NCBI GenBank assembly: GCA_950295325.1 | Contig: OX485805.1 | Location: 57,810,758 to 57,874,757 of the forward strand | Length of the DNA: 64,000 nucleotides | Origin: Polytrichum commune | Taxonomy: Eukaryota > Streptophyta > Polytrichopsida > Polytrichales > Polytrichaceae | Direction of reading: 5' to 3' | Part shown: positions 50,114 to 60,219 of the stretch, one piece after another | Layout of the letters: every line of letters starts with the position of its first letter | How positions within the stretch are numbered: the first letter of the stretch is position 1 | Made by a program: the position numbers and the translations under genes | The notes under the pieces: model-generated | Databases searched by the model: none | Told to the model about the DNA's origin: nothing | What the model saw: only the letters and a program-made list of their open reading frames with translations

Positions 50114-53100
50114 ATGCCCCCCAAGAAAAGACCTGGAGAACGATGGTTCAAGCCGGCACCAGACGCGATCTGGCAGGAGCACGAAACTCCTAAAAACCAA
50201 TCCTACGTAGCAAAAGAAGACCTTGTAATTGCATGGTCCTTTCTTGTAGTAAAGGCAGCTCAATTCAAAATCCTCCTTGTTTTGAAGGTTGGCACGGAGG
50301 AGCAACACACATGGGATGCTTTGACGGGATGGGAGGTGGCATCAGTTCATGCTCTAGGAGAGCACGTTGACGTCATCCTGGAAAACTCTTCTCTGGAAAA
50401 TGTGCACATGTTCATGCATGAGCAAGCCGAGCCATTCGATCCGGTATACGTGAAGGAATCCTGCGCTGAGCCAGACATTGTTAAACCGGATACAATCTTC
50501 ATAGATGCGATCATTTCAAACACGAAGGTTGCAACCAGGTTCACTAAACTTAAGCAGGCAATCAACGCAATAAACAAGACCCAGCAAAGCAAGTCAAAAT
50601 CTCAACAAGCTGTGAGGCGCAAGGCGACTGCTGAAGAGGGCGCAGGGTCGTCAAGACCTCAAACAGTGAGGAAGCCCCGACCGGTTCCAGCTGACTCGAG
50701 GAGAACAACACCTACGGCAACTCCTGCTGATAGTGAAACACCGACGCCATCACAAAGCCGGCAGACGACACCATCTAAGAGGCCGAGAGAGTCAGTATCT
50801 GCCATGACAGATGAGCTTGTTTCACCGGAGCTACGTATGCCCAAGCCCGGGGAAGGAGTGGAGCCATCGGAGATCCAGAAAATACTCAACAATTTCGACA
50901 CCAAGTGTTTATATTGTTTTTTCATGGGCAGAGAATTCAAGTTTGATGTCAACATCGCACAATGCCACCTAGCGCCACCAGAGAAGTGCGTTCGGGCAAA
51001 GGAAGATGCGTATGTTGATTGGTTAATCGCCCAGATGGTGAGCGACCAGTTTAAACATGATAGGCAGACTATTGTTGTCATGCCTCAGGGACACAAAAGA
51101 ATGCCTACACCGGATATGTGGCCTTCTATAGAGAAAGGCGATTTTTGGCTGATTGACGGTCAGCACAGTGTTGAAGCTTCAAAGAAACTTCAACTGATGA
51201 CGGAGTGGAATGATCCTAATGGTCTAAAGGAAAAATTGAAGGTATGGAAGGCATTGGTCGTGTGGTCGGACGACGAAACCCGGCTGAGCGATATCTCCCG
51301 CTATTTCAACATGAATAACAAGAAGCGGGCATATCAAGCTTCTTGGATTAGGAACATCATGGCATCGCGGGATGTGTGGGAGTTCTACGGCCGGCCTCCC
51401 AAGGAAAGGGAGAATGCAAAAGACAAGAATTCAAAGTGGGAGGTGAGCATTGTTTCTCAAACAGAGTTTGGGTCGCTCGACCCAAATTTTGTGTTTCTTC
51501 ATACAGTTTGGGTCGCTCGACCCAAACTTTGGGTTTCTTCATACAGTTTGGGTCGCTCGACCCAAACTTTGCGTTTCTTCATACAGTTTGGGTCGCTCGA
51601 CCCAAACCTTGTGTTTCTTCATACAGTTTGGGTCGCTCGACCCAAACCTTGTGTTTTAGTTTGTGTTTGTCTACGCAGTTTGTTGTTCATCATTTTTCTT
51701 CTTTGTTTGGAAACAACATATTGAGAATTAACACGCATTCTATGCTCTTGTGCAGCTTTTCAAATACCAAATGATAAACAAGTTCTCCTCAATTGACAAT
51801 TCAAGTCACAAGCAAAAGAAGTACAATGAGCTAAGAGGAGAGATCTACTTGATTACATCATCCGACATGGTTTGGCAGAAGTGGAAGACAGTGTTTGAGA
51901 AACACGAGACAGGGGATCTCATGGATCCTGACACATGCAACCTCTTCAACTCGTCCTCTCGATTCAAGGCGATGAAGCCTCTCATGAGAGAATTCTTTAG
52001 AAGTCTGCAGGGTCTTTCGGAGGCGGAAATGGGGAAGGCGGCAACGCACATCTTGCACAACAACCCGACCCCTAAGAGATTTTGGGTGTACCCCAAAATA
52101 GTCTTCACCAAGCCGAAATCCTTTGTTCCTTCATGCTACACAATGAAGGAATGGGCGGAGAATAGGAAGAAGAAAACAACGATCGTCCAGGAGCTGCAGA
52201 AGCTAATCCCGGAAAAGAACATTTTTGTCGATGACGAGGTGAACGAGGTGAACTGGAGAGCGTTCAAGGCTGAATACAACTTCACCAGTGCATCCATGGC
52301 AGCTCTGATCAGGGAGGCAGGAGAAGACTTCCTAAAGTCAAAACTGGTGAAGGGTGGGAAGAACCTAGCTCTTCCAGAACACTCGACGCGTGCCTTCTCA
52401 AACTTTATAAAGGAGAAGAAGATTGTAAGTTTTGAGGGGAATGCGCATTTCAACCTTGTCGCTTTTGACCCTATTAAAATCCAGGGATGGCCCGGCCTTG
52501 ATTCCAGGAAAGAAATACGAGTAAGAGCAGCGGACCGGTTCCCCTTTGGTATAGTAGACTTCCGGAGCATTCCTGGGAGTACGTTTGAGGGCACAATGGG
52601 TACACCCTTCTACGAGCCCTTCATGTCGAAGTTCGTGGAGTATGCAAGCCCTAAGCTTAGGGAGGTCGATATGTGGCTGTGGATAGTAGAGGATAGGAGA
52701 GCAGAGCAGGTGTATGAAATTGTGAGGAAATTGCAGCCTGAGTATGCGGTGTCTAAGTCTCACTACATTGCTGCACCGGTGGAGGGGGTGTACACGACAC
52801 TAAAGGACAAGAAAACCAAAGTCATGAATTTGTTGTGCTTGTACTTTGTGTTCAAAGCAACCTTGCTGAAGGTGGAGAACCACCCCATAACCCGGATGCA
52901 GAAACTATTCCAAGTTCCAGAAGGCCAGGGCGCAAGTAAGTCCCTCTACGACGAGGCAAAATATGCCATATACCATTCGGACGAGTTGCGGATGGAATTC
53001 TATCTCCGAATAATGAGGGCCTTGACGAGAAGAGGGGACTGTATATTCAACGTCTTCGGCGGCACCAAGCCCGTCTTCGCTGGCATGGTAAGCTCCTTAC

Positions 53101-56099
53101 CATAATTGTTTTCATAGTTTGGGTCGAGCGACCCAAACTAACACCGATGCTAGTTTGGGTCGCTCGACCCAAACTAACACTGATGCTAGTTTGGGTCGCT
53201 CGACCCAAACTATAACCTTTGCAATTGATATTAGGTCTTGTATGTACTTCCCCTTTTCGGTGGAATCACATGTTATGCCATATAATAACATCTGGTGGGA
53301 TTTCTGCAGATGCTGGGGCTGAACGTGTACAGCTATGTAGACCTTAATGACATCCAATTCTACAAGGCCCAAAAATCATTGGCGAAGAAGATGGATATAC
53401 TAGACTGGATCCCTAGGAGCTACGCCGAGGAGACTGTTGAAGGGGGTGAGAGCCCGCTGGATATGGCGAGGCGTGTCAACCCTGAAGAATTGGCCATAAA
53501 GGTTCCAGTTGCTGTACCAGAGCCTCTGGTCCAAGTGCATCCAGGCACATCCTCTCGGCGACCGCGTGACGAGGAGGGGGAGGATGAGGAGGTGGAAGAG
53601 GAGGAAGAAGAGGCTAAAGTGGAGGGCGAGGTCGAAGAAGGGGGAACAGGCTTCACTCAGGAATCTGAAGCCCCTCAACGAAAGAAGGCAATGCGGGTAG
53701 CAACTCCACAAAGTAAGTTGGTGCCCGTCCTGACGGTTGATGATGCCCGCGACATGTACTCCAGGGATGCGACTGCCGCGTTCAGGGAGAGGAGGAAACT
53801 AAAAGGCAAGAAACTCTATGGCGACTATGCCATCGAGGAGACAATTGCCATTAGCAGCGAAGACGAGGACGACATGGAGCTCGCGAAACGGCTCAGGTCG
53901 GACCCTCCCTCTCCAGGTGCCTTCGCAGGGATGGTGAAGGTGAAGCCGGAAGTCCTCACCGTGCAAGAAGCCAACGAGAAGATGTTAAGGGACGAAGAAC
54001 AACGCGTCCGCTTGCAAAAGGCCGCTGCTGAAGAACCCTCAGTGCGGAACGAAGTGGCAGAGCTAAGGGCTCTCTTATTGGAGCAAGAGCGACTACGGGC
54101 ATTGGCGCAACCTCCAACTAGTGCGGACTTGATCACGCAAGTGATTCGAGGCATGTGGGTGCAGGGTTCGGTGGTGGCTCCCCCGGGCTCATTTCCACAC
54201 TTGCCCCCCGGCTTCCCTCCCCAGAACATTCCTCCGCAGCCCGTGCCGCAATCCTCCTTCAGCTTTCAGCACATGGTTCCCCCCCACGTCCGTCCGTATC
54301 CGCCGGTTCAACAAGCGGATGACCCCAATATATGGCGCCTTCCCGGGTCTTCTAGACCTGTGACCCCCCCACCACTTCGGCCGCCCCTGGTGATCCCCCC
54401 GCCCCATCAGCAGGACGACCCCCACATGTTTGGGTCGTCCGACCCAAACCCGCCCCCCCCTTACAGTGCAACAAGGCCAATCTCATGATGCACGAGAGTT
54501 TGGGTCGGCCGACCCAAACCCCGTTACCGCTCAGTCTTCAATGGACCAGCATGGGTCTGAAAGAGACACACCCATGCCTGATGTTGAAGGTCCTCGAGGG
54601 CCTGGTGATACCTCTACTCCTATCCCAATCGATGAACCTATGCATGATGCACATGCGGAGGTTGGGTTAGGAGAAGGTCCTGACACTGAGCGCTTGCAGG
54701 AGAGGGGTGCTGACATCGTCGGAGAAGGCGGTGGCAAGAGAGAACGACAAGCGGAGGCGGTGGAGGCTTCCATGGCGTCCAGGCATGACCAGGGAGAGGT
54801 AATACACTGAGACCTCCTCAGTTTGGGTCGCTCGACCCAAACTCCTGGTCTATTGTCTTGTTGCCGTGGTCGTGTCCCCCCTAGCTAGGAGGAACTGCCC
54901 CCACCCCGTCCATCCGCTCTCGCATCCCTTCAGCCCCCCCCCCGACGATCACTAACGTCGCCCGTCCCACGATTTTACTCGAACTTGGAGGCGTGCACAC
55001 AATTTTGTAGATGTTGAATTAGGATAGTTTCAACGGATCGTTCAACGCGGCTTCGCACCCCTAGGCATTTTGTACATAGAGCATTGCAAACAATAAAATT
55101 ATTATTTTGTGCCCTTATGTTTGTTTTCGTGTTCAAATGTATATTTTTTCCTCTTGCCCCCTCTTGCATTTGTATGGCCGCCTATGCATAGTGGTTCTTG
55201 TATTTTTCACAAAAAATATTGTATTCACTTTAAGTGGACATAGCATGACATAGTCTTCCCCCGCCTTATGTCGCTCGTCTCCACAGGGATCGGAGCATAG
55301 CGTCGCGGCTCCCCGCCGGGCCTCTCCAAGAAGCGAGGAAGGTAGCGCGATGGTCCCCCCCATTTTACCCGTTCCACCTTTGCCGCCTAAGACCCGGTTC
55401 CTGGTGTTAGACCTCAACGGGGTCCTCGTCCAATGCGTTCATTGCCCAAGGACCCCCACGGTGGCCTTTTGCAAACCCGAGGACGCGAATTACGACGGGC
55501 CGCCCACGTTCATAAAGAGCAAGCTAGTTCACCTCTGCCCGTGGCTTCGGACCTTCCTCCAGATCGCCCAACAACGATGGTGGGTGGTCGTGTGGAGCTC
55601 CATGAAGGCCGAGAACACCAATGCAGTCGTGGAGTTCATCTTCAAGGGCATCGAGCCCCCCTGCATGGTCCTAGCACAGGAAGCCTGTAGAATATTGTAC
55701 ACACCGGACGGCAAAGTCGTCAAAAAACCAAACAACCCCGCTTCCCCCCAATACCTCAAGGTCTTGAAGCCCATTTTTTGGGACCAGCGTCCGTCATTGA
55801 TAGGTGTCCCCTACGACGTCCGTCCCACCCGGGAGAACACGCTCATGGTGGACGACAGTGCCGCAAAGAACATGTTGAACCCGACGGCCAACTTAATAGT
55901 TTGCCCTACGTGGACGGTCGAGAAGGTCCGGGACCGATTTTTGTTAGACCTTAGTAAATACCTCCAGGCGCTCAGGGGAAGCGGACTACCTGTAAACAAT
56001 TTTGTTAGGAATAATCCGATAGGCGAGAGATACTTGGATCCACGAGACTATTTGTACAGAGAGTTGTTCTCTCACGCGAAATTTAACAAGCTCATTTGA
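50114..56099 (+). CDS. Multi-domain protein of element A: ParB/DGQHR-like, DNA MTase-like and FCP1/NIF phosphatase-like
   Basis: Exons 50114-51442, 51756-53087, 53310-54798 and 55287-56099 (stop TGA) have GT-AG introns and matching phase 0. A one-base frame change in a C8 run near 54453-54460 in exon 3 must be bridged, so the long fusion is provisional; the exon 3 frame otherwise stops at 54488. Exon 1 starts MPPKKRPGERWF, has a basic Ser/Thr/Pro linker and WLIDGQHSVEASKKL (about 51147), like the ParB/DGQHR core. Exons 2-3 join as GDCIFNVFGGTKPVFAGMML then GLNVYSYVDLND, resembling motif I of N6/N4 DNA methyltransferases, but I see no DPPY motif. An acidic, then Pro-rich linker follows. Exon 4 has HAD motifs FLVLDLNGVLV (DxN not DxD), VVVWSSM, and TLMVDDSAAKN, ending in a plant FCP1-like tail. 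No function is proven. Confidence 0.6.
51466..51650. repeat. Five palindromes in a 40-bp tandem array within intron 1
   Basis: Starts at 51467, 51507, 51547, 51587 and 51627: TTTGGGTCGCTCGACCCAAA followed by about 20 bp ending CTTCATACAG. Each 40-bp unit begins GT and ends CAG. The array is inside the 313-bp intron 51443-51755 of the fusion gene, and frames stay open through it by chance. Confidence 0.93.
53117..53210. repeat. Three palindromes at 36-bp spacing within intron 2
   Basis: Copies begin at 53117, 53153 and 53189, in a 222-bp GT-AG intron (53088-53309). The central dinucleotide is AG in the first and CT in the others, meaning the two orientations of the same asymmetric core. Confidence 0.93.
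54428..54842. repeat. Three further palindromes, two of them inside coding sequence
   Basis: Copies at about 54428 and 54497 (centres TC and GC) are within exon 3, where they are read as FGSSDPNP and FGSADPNP. A third at 54821 lies just inside intron 3. The exonic copies are followed by sequences ending in TTACAG and GCTCAG. Confidence 0.85.
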
Positions 56100-56103
56100 G
56101 GCA

Positions 56104-56107
<4 letters not shown>

Positions 56108-56145
<38 letters not shown>
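56108..56145. repeat. (GT)n microsatellite
   Basis: About 19 GT units directly after the stop of the fusion gene and before the acceptor at 56254. Confidence 0.95.
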
Positions 56146-56148
<3 letters not shown>

Positions 56149-56254
56149 CGCCCGCCCACTTTGTGTAATATATGCTTCATATGTATCTTGATTTTCACGC
56201 GCTCTAGCAAACCCTCTTCCTTTGGGTTTTGTTTCGTTTCCTTTTTTGCGCCAG

Positions 56255-57064
56255 CGTTTGGAGCCCTCGATTGACATCGTCAGCGAGTCAGACTTGGGGA
56301 GCTTCTTCTACGAGACCGTTTACGACGCCGCGTCAACCATTGACTACTCCAAGGAGCCTATTGACGCCGGCGTCGTCGATAGCCCCCCACCCAAGCAAAT
56401 CTTACGGCGATCTCCGTCCCCGTCGCCGCTCAAGGGCATAAATCGCAAATGCGTCCGGACATCCCCCTCTCGGCCCGGCGGAAGTATTACACCTCAACGG
56501 CGGCTGCGGATGGACGCACGGCCAACGAAGAGTGAAACCCTTCCTATTCCTTTGCGGGACGCCTTGCCCCTCCTTGCCAACTCCGACGGGAACGCCCCCG
56601 GTGACAAGGTGAACCCCCCCCCCCCCTTCTCTAAAACATGGTTAACCGCGCATTACAATCATTTTGCACTTAAAAAATGATCGTGTGACACGTTTGGGTC
56701 TTCCTCCCTAAACTAACACATGTGGTCTTGCAATGACGCGTTGCAGGTTGCTCCCACCCGTAAACCTATGCGGTCTAGTGCGTCCATCGAGTTCGAGCGT
56801 ATGTACGCCATGACCAGAAATGCGAGACAATCCACTTCATCGTATTCGAATTCTTCGACGTATATTTCGGGCGGCCGACGGACTCCAAAATGTCTTATGG
56901 ATGGCGGTCACCCCAAGAATGGCTATAGTCGCGGGGCGGAGATTTTCAGGAATGTTGAAGCAATGCGAGCAAAAGAAGCCGCAGCAAAAGAAAAAGAGGC
57001 AAAAGAAAAAGAGGCAAAAGAAAAAAAAGCAAAAGAAAAAGAGGCAATCTCCGAGGCTAGATAG
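56255..57064 (+). CDS. Two conserved terminal exons of element A, protein of unknown function
   Basis: Exons 56255-56608 and 56747-57064 (stop TAG) are joined in phase 0 by a GT-AG intron. The first opens, after an acceptor CCAG, with RLEPSIDIVSESDLGSFFYE and continues with SPSPLKGINRKCVRTSPSRP; no ATG precedes it in frame. The second is Ser/Arg-rich, then (KEKEA)n, ending EAISEAR. The same two exons occur in the inverted copy at 63230-63969 with few amino-acid changes, so they look protein-coding. They might be spliced to the upstream gene (a phase-0 GTAAAC donor at 55992 would skip its stop) or belong to another transcript. I do not recognise a domain. Confidence 0.55.
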
Positions 57065-57584
57065 GCCATAGTAGGCGTAGGGTTTTGGGCCATAGGCAAC
57101 ATCATTTTGGGTCGCACTATCCAATGTATGTGTGGTGTTAGCATGCTATGCATTTTACATGCCATACTTTGTATGTTTTTTTTGCAATAATATAAGTGTC
57201 ACATGATTTCCCCTTCAATATGGTCCAAGGTTTGGATTGCCCTAACTAAACCATCACAAATATGAGTTTGGAATATTTTGTATGTTATATTATATTGGTT
57301 CACATAGTTCCCCTTCAATATGGTCTAAGGGTTTGGAGTGCCCTACCTAAAACATATTCATACAAGATCTCATATTTTGTGTGCGATAATATGAATGTTT
57401 TAAGATTTCCCCTTCAATTTGGCCTAAGGTTTGGATTGCGCATCCTAAACAATCCCAAATATGAGTTATTAATGGGGTTCTTGTTCTAAATACCCGACAC
57501 AAAGTGTTCGCATCTTACAACTTTCTCCAATATGTGTTCCATTTATCCTTGTTCTTATTTATGTGAATGTCTCAAAATGCCCAA
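57065..57584. repeat. Right subterminal region of element A
   Basis: No gene. The region has at least three repeats of GGTTTGGATTGCCCTA(A/C)CTAAAC (about 57235, 57330 and 57425), which look like decayed versions of the internal palindrome. TTTTGGGTCGCACTATCCAA occurs near 57105. The region is matched in inverse order at 62662-63170. Confidence 0.7.
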
Positions 57585-57611
57585 AAAGTCTCAATTTAAC
57601 GAATATAGTGT
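57585..57611 (-). repeat. Right terminal inverted repeat of element A
   Basis: The exact inverse of 29584-29610. Directly outside is TTATTGTG, LINE sequence. TTA here and TTA at 29581-29583 may be the target duplication. Confidence 0.85.
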
Positions 57612-60219
57612 TTATTGTGTTATTTGTAGATTTTCGATTACTGTTTTGATTGTGTCTATTTGGTCGGGTGTGCCAATATTGTGGTTTTGGTGGTGGATAC
57701 AAAAGATGTGTATTGCTAATGGTTTTATACAAGTTTTGTTTATGTTTTGGGGGGTTGTTGGTTCGTCATATGTGATGGTGTCTGCATTGAAATGGGCTAC
57801 TACATGTGTGTCCGGAAATGGTCCGATGTGTGGTGAGTAGTTTTGGTACCAATTAATGTCCGGTGTGACTAGTAGTATGATGTTGTTTTGATCGTTTTGG
57901 CTGCTAGTCTTGCCCAGTGTATTGCTTGTTGGGTTGTTTCTTCATTGTGTGGATGGGCATACCCCATTCCCTTCCATTTATATTGGAAGGCAGTGCCTAG
58001 TGATCCAAAGACTTTGTCTCTTGCAAATGGAGAGTAAAATTTAGTAATATGTGTAGAGCATGTTACTGGTGAGGAGAACTATGAATGTGTAATATTGAAT
58101 GTTTTAGTGATGGTATCAAGGAGATTTTCTGGGAGAGTGTGTTGTGATGCTTTTAGTGGGTCTTTTTTTGGTTTTTTAGAGTTATATCTTTGGTAGAGCC
58201 AGACTACTTCTGTTTCAAATGATTGTTGGGGAGGTACTAGGCCGTGTGTGCTGTATTTGTCTATGTTGTATTGTTGCCATAGCCATTTTAGTCTTGTGGT
58301 TGGGATAGTAATGAGGTGTCTTCCAGTGTCTTCATATATATTTGTTAATTCGTTTTGTGTATGTATCGTGCTTTCTGTAGAGACAATGTTTTTTTCTGGG
58401 TTACATTTTAAAACTGATATTTTAGTGTATGGTATTATCGTAGGTGGTGGTATAAATCTTGGATCTTTGGTTTGTATGGGGGCTAGGTGTGTTTGTACGA
58501 TATTTTTATAGTAATTGTGTTGTTGTCTTGAGTAGTATTCTTTTAGTAATTTGATGTTGTGTTCAATTACTCGAGGTTGGTTTAGTGGGAAGAGTTCGCA
58601 TTGTGGTAGCCATTTGTTATATGTGGTGTTGTTTTGGAGTGACCATTGGCATAGGTATGTGTTGAATTTTTTTGTTATTTTATACTTATCTTTGGTTTCG
58701 TTTTATTTGTGGTTGAATATAATGTAGATGGGAAATCTGAGAGGACTATTTTTTATGTTGGGGGGTGGATTGGGTTGCTGGGGTTGGTGTGGTAGCGGTA
58801 GGTGTAAGGGGTTTTCTTGCATTCTAGATGTTAGTTCTCAATTTTCTGATATATATTTTGCTTTCAGTGTACGAGCTTGTGGATGTCTGTTACATGGGTT
58901 TGTGCAGTTTTGGTTGCAACTTTGCTGGCAAAATAGTTGCTCTGCTATATGTAGTGCAGTTTTTTTCAAGTTTTGTCGGTGTTTTATAGTATATTTGAAA
59001 GTCTTTTGGGGACATTATGTTTGTGCCATTAGGGAGGGAGATGTGTTTTATTTTATGTATGTTGTGGGTTAGGAGTTTATGAAGTAGTTTCAGGGATAGC
59101 TCAGGGTCTAGTTGTGGTAGTTCGGCTGTGGCTTGTGTTCTCCATTCTTGTTCTAGTTCTGTTGTGTGGAGTTGGAAGTTTGCTTCTATGTTTTTGAGGT
59201 GAGCTCCTCCTTCTTTTTTCAATAGAAATAGTGTTCGTGTTGTAGGTGATCTCATACAATCTTGGTATTTGATTCTTTGTATGTCTTCTATCCCACCGTG
59301 TTTGGCTAGTATATGTTGTATGAGTCCTTTGTATATTATTCCTAATCTTCCGGGGTCGTTCAGTGCGTTTCTACGTTGTTCGCTAATACATCTTAGAAAG
59401 GCATTTTTTTAATGAGAATGCTTCTAGTCCAAATAGGTCATGTGGTAGTTGGGTTATTCCATTTGCTGTGCATTTGGGTAGTCCGCATATTATTTTTTGG
59501 ATTCCAATTATTTTTTTGTCTAATTTTTTGATAGTTGGTAATGAGTATGGGACTGCGTAGAAGCTATAGGCTATACCCGCTCTGATGACGGTGCCGACCA
59601 TGCTTATTTTTTGTTTGATTGTAGCTGGGCATTTTGTTAGTTCTTTGCATTGGTTTATTATTTTGGCCAACGTGATGTATGTTTGGGGCTTCCATTTTAG
59701 TGAGGATACTAGTTGTATACCTAAATAGACGTAGGGTTCGTTTTGGTGTGGGATAGGTAGTGGTTGGTTCCTATAGTTGATGTTTTGGGCCTGAATTTTG
59801 GTTTTAAATGTTTCCAGTTTTGTTTTTGATTTATTTGGGCATCATGTGATGGCACATTTTGGCACTCCTAAATCCATTCCGGCCCAGTCACAGTATTTGT
59901 CTAATTTGCTTAGTTGTGTTTGTATTGATTGAAGATTGTTTGTGATAGCGGCCAAATCGTGCTACCGAGCTGATTGTTAGTTTGGACGTACCAAATGTGT
60001 ATCCATTGTTTCCTCTTTGTAGCCATCTTAGTAGAGGTTCTAGGCATATTAGGAAGAGGTATGGGCTGAGTGTGTCGCCTTGTATTGTGTTTTTTGTATT
60101 GGTATAGGTTTTGTCTTTCCGAAGTGTTCACCGGTGAATATGGTATTGGACTTAGAGTAAATGTTTCCTATTAGGGTAACCGCATCTTCTGAATACTAGC
60201 CTAAGTCGTTTGTTATTCC

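Larger units (their letters stand above)
29584..57611. mobile_element. Element A: 28-kb TIR element carrying DUF7869 and ParB/MTase/FCP1-like genes
   Basis: The ends are identical 27-bp inverted repeats (29584-29610 and 57585-57611) beginning ACACTATATTCGTTAAATTG. They split one LINE: RT half outside right, RNase H half outside left. TTA lies directly outside both ends (29581-29583, 57612-57614) and may be a 3-bp target duplication. Alternatively the target was TA with extra bases kept; removing everything between the TA copies leaves the LINE frame open. Without the nested LTR element and its extra TACCGC-type duplication the element is about 17.1 kb. It holds two divergent transcription units, dozens of copies of a 20-bp palindrome and degenerate versions near both ends. 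A second copy of its right end is at 62635-64000. Superfamily: CMC-like by terminus and 3-bp duplication, but the coding content does not fit a standard CACTA transposon. Confidence 0.75.

Noticed and set aside
51466-51650. CRISPR-like array of evenly spaced palindromic repeats
   Set aside because: Spacers are themselves repeats, the context is a spliced eukaryotic gene, and there are no cas genes.
51376-51774. 132-codon frame across intron 1
   Set aside because: It runs through the 40-bp palindrome array and overlaps the real exon in another frame.
54428-54535. Two very short introns made of the palindrome in exon 3
   Set aside because: Removing them leads to early stops, and 37-39 bp is below the usual plant intron minimum; reading through is more consistent, though kept as a question in the findings.
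29584-57611. Ordinary CACTA (En/Spm) transposon
   Set aside because: The terminus contains CACTA, but the 3-bp duplication fits only if an extra A is included and I saw no TNPD-type transposase; the class is left open.
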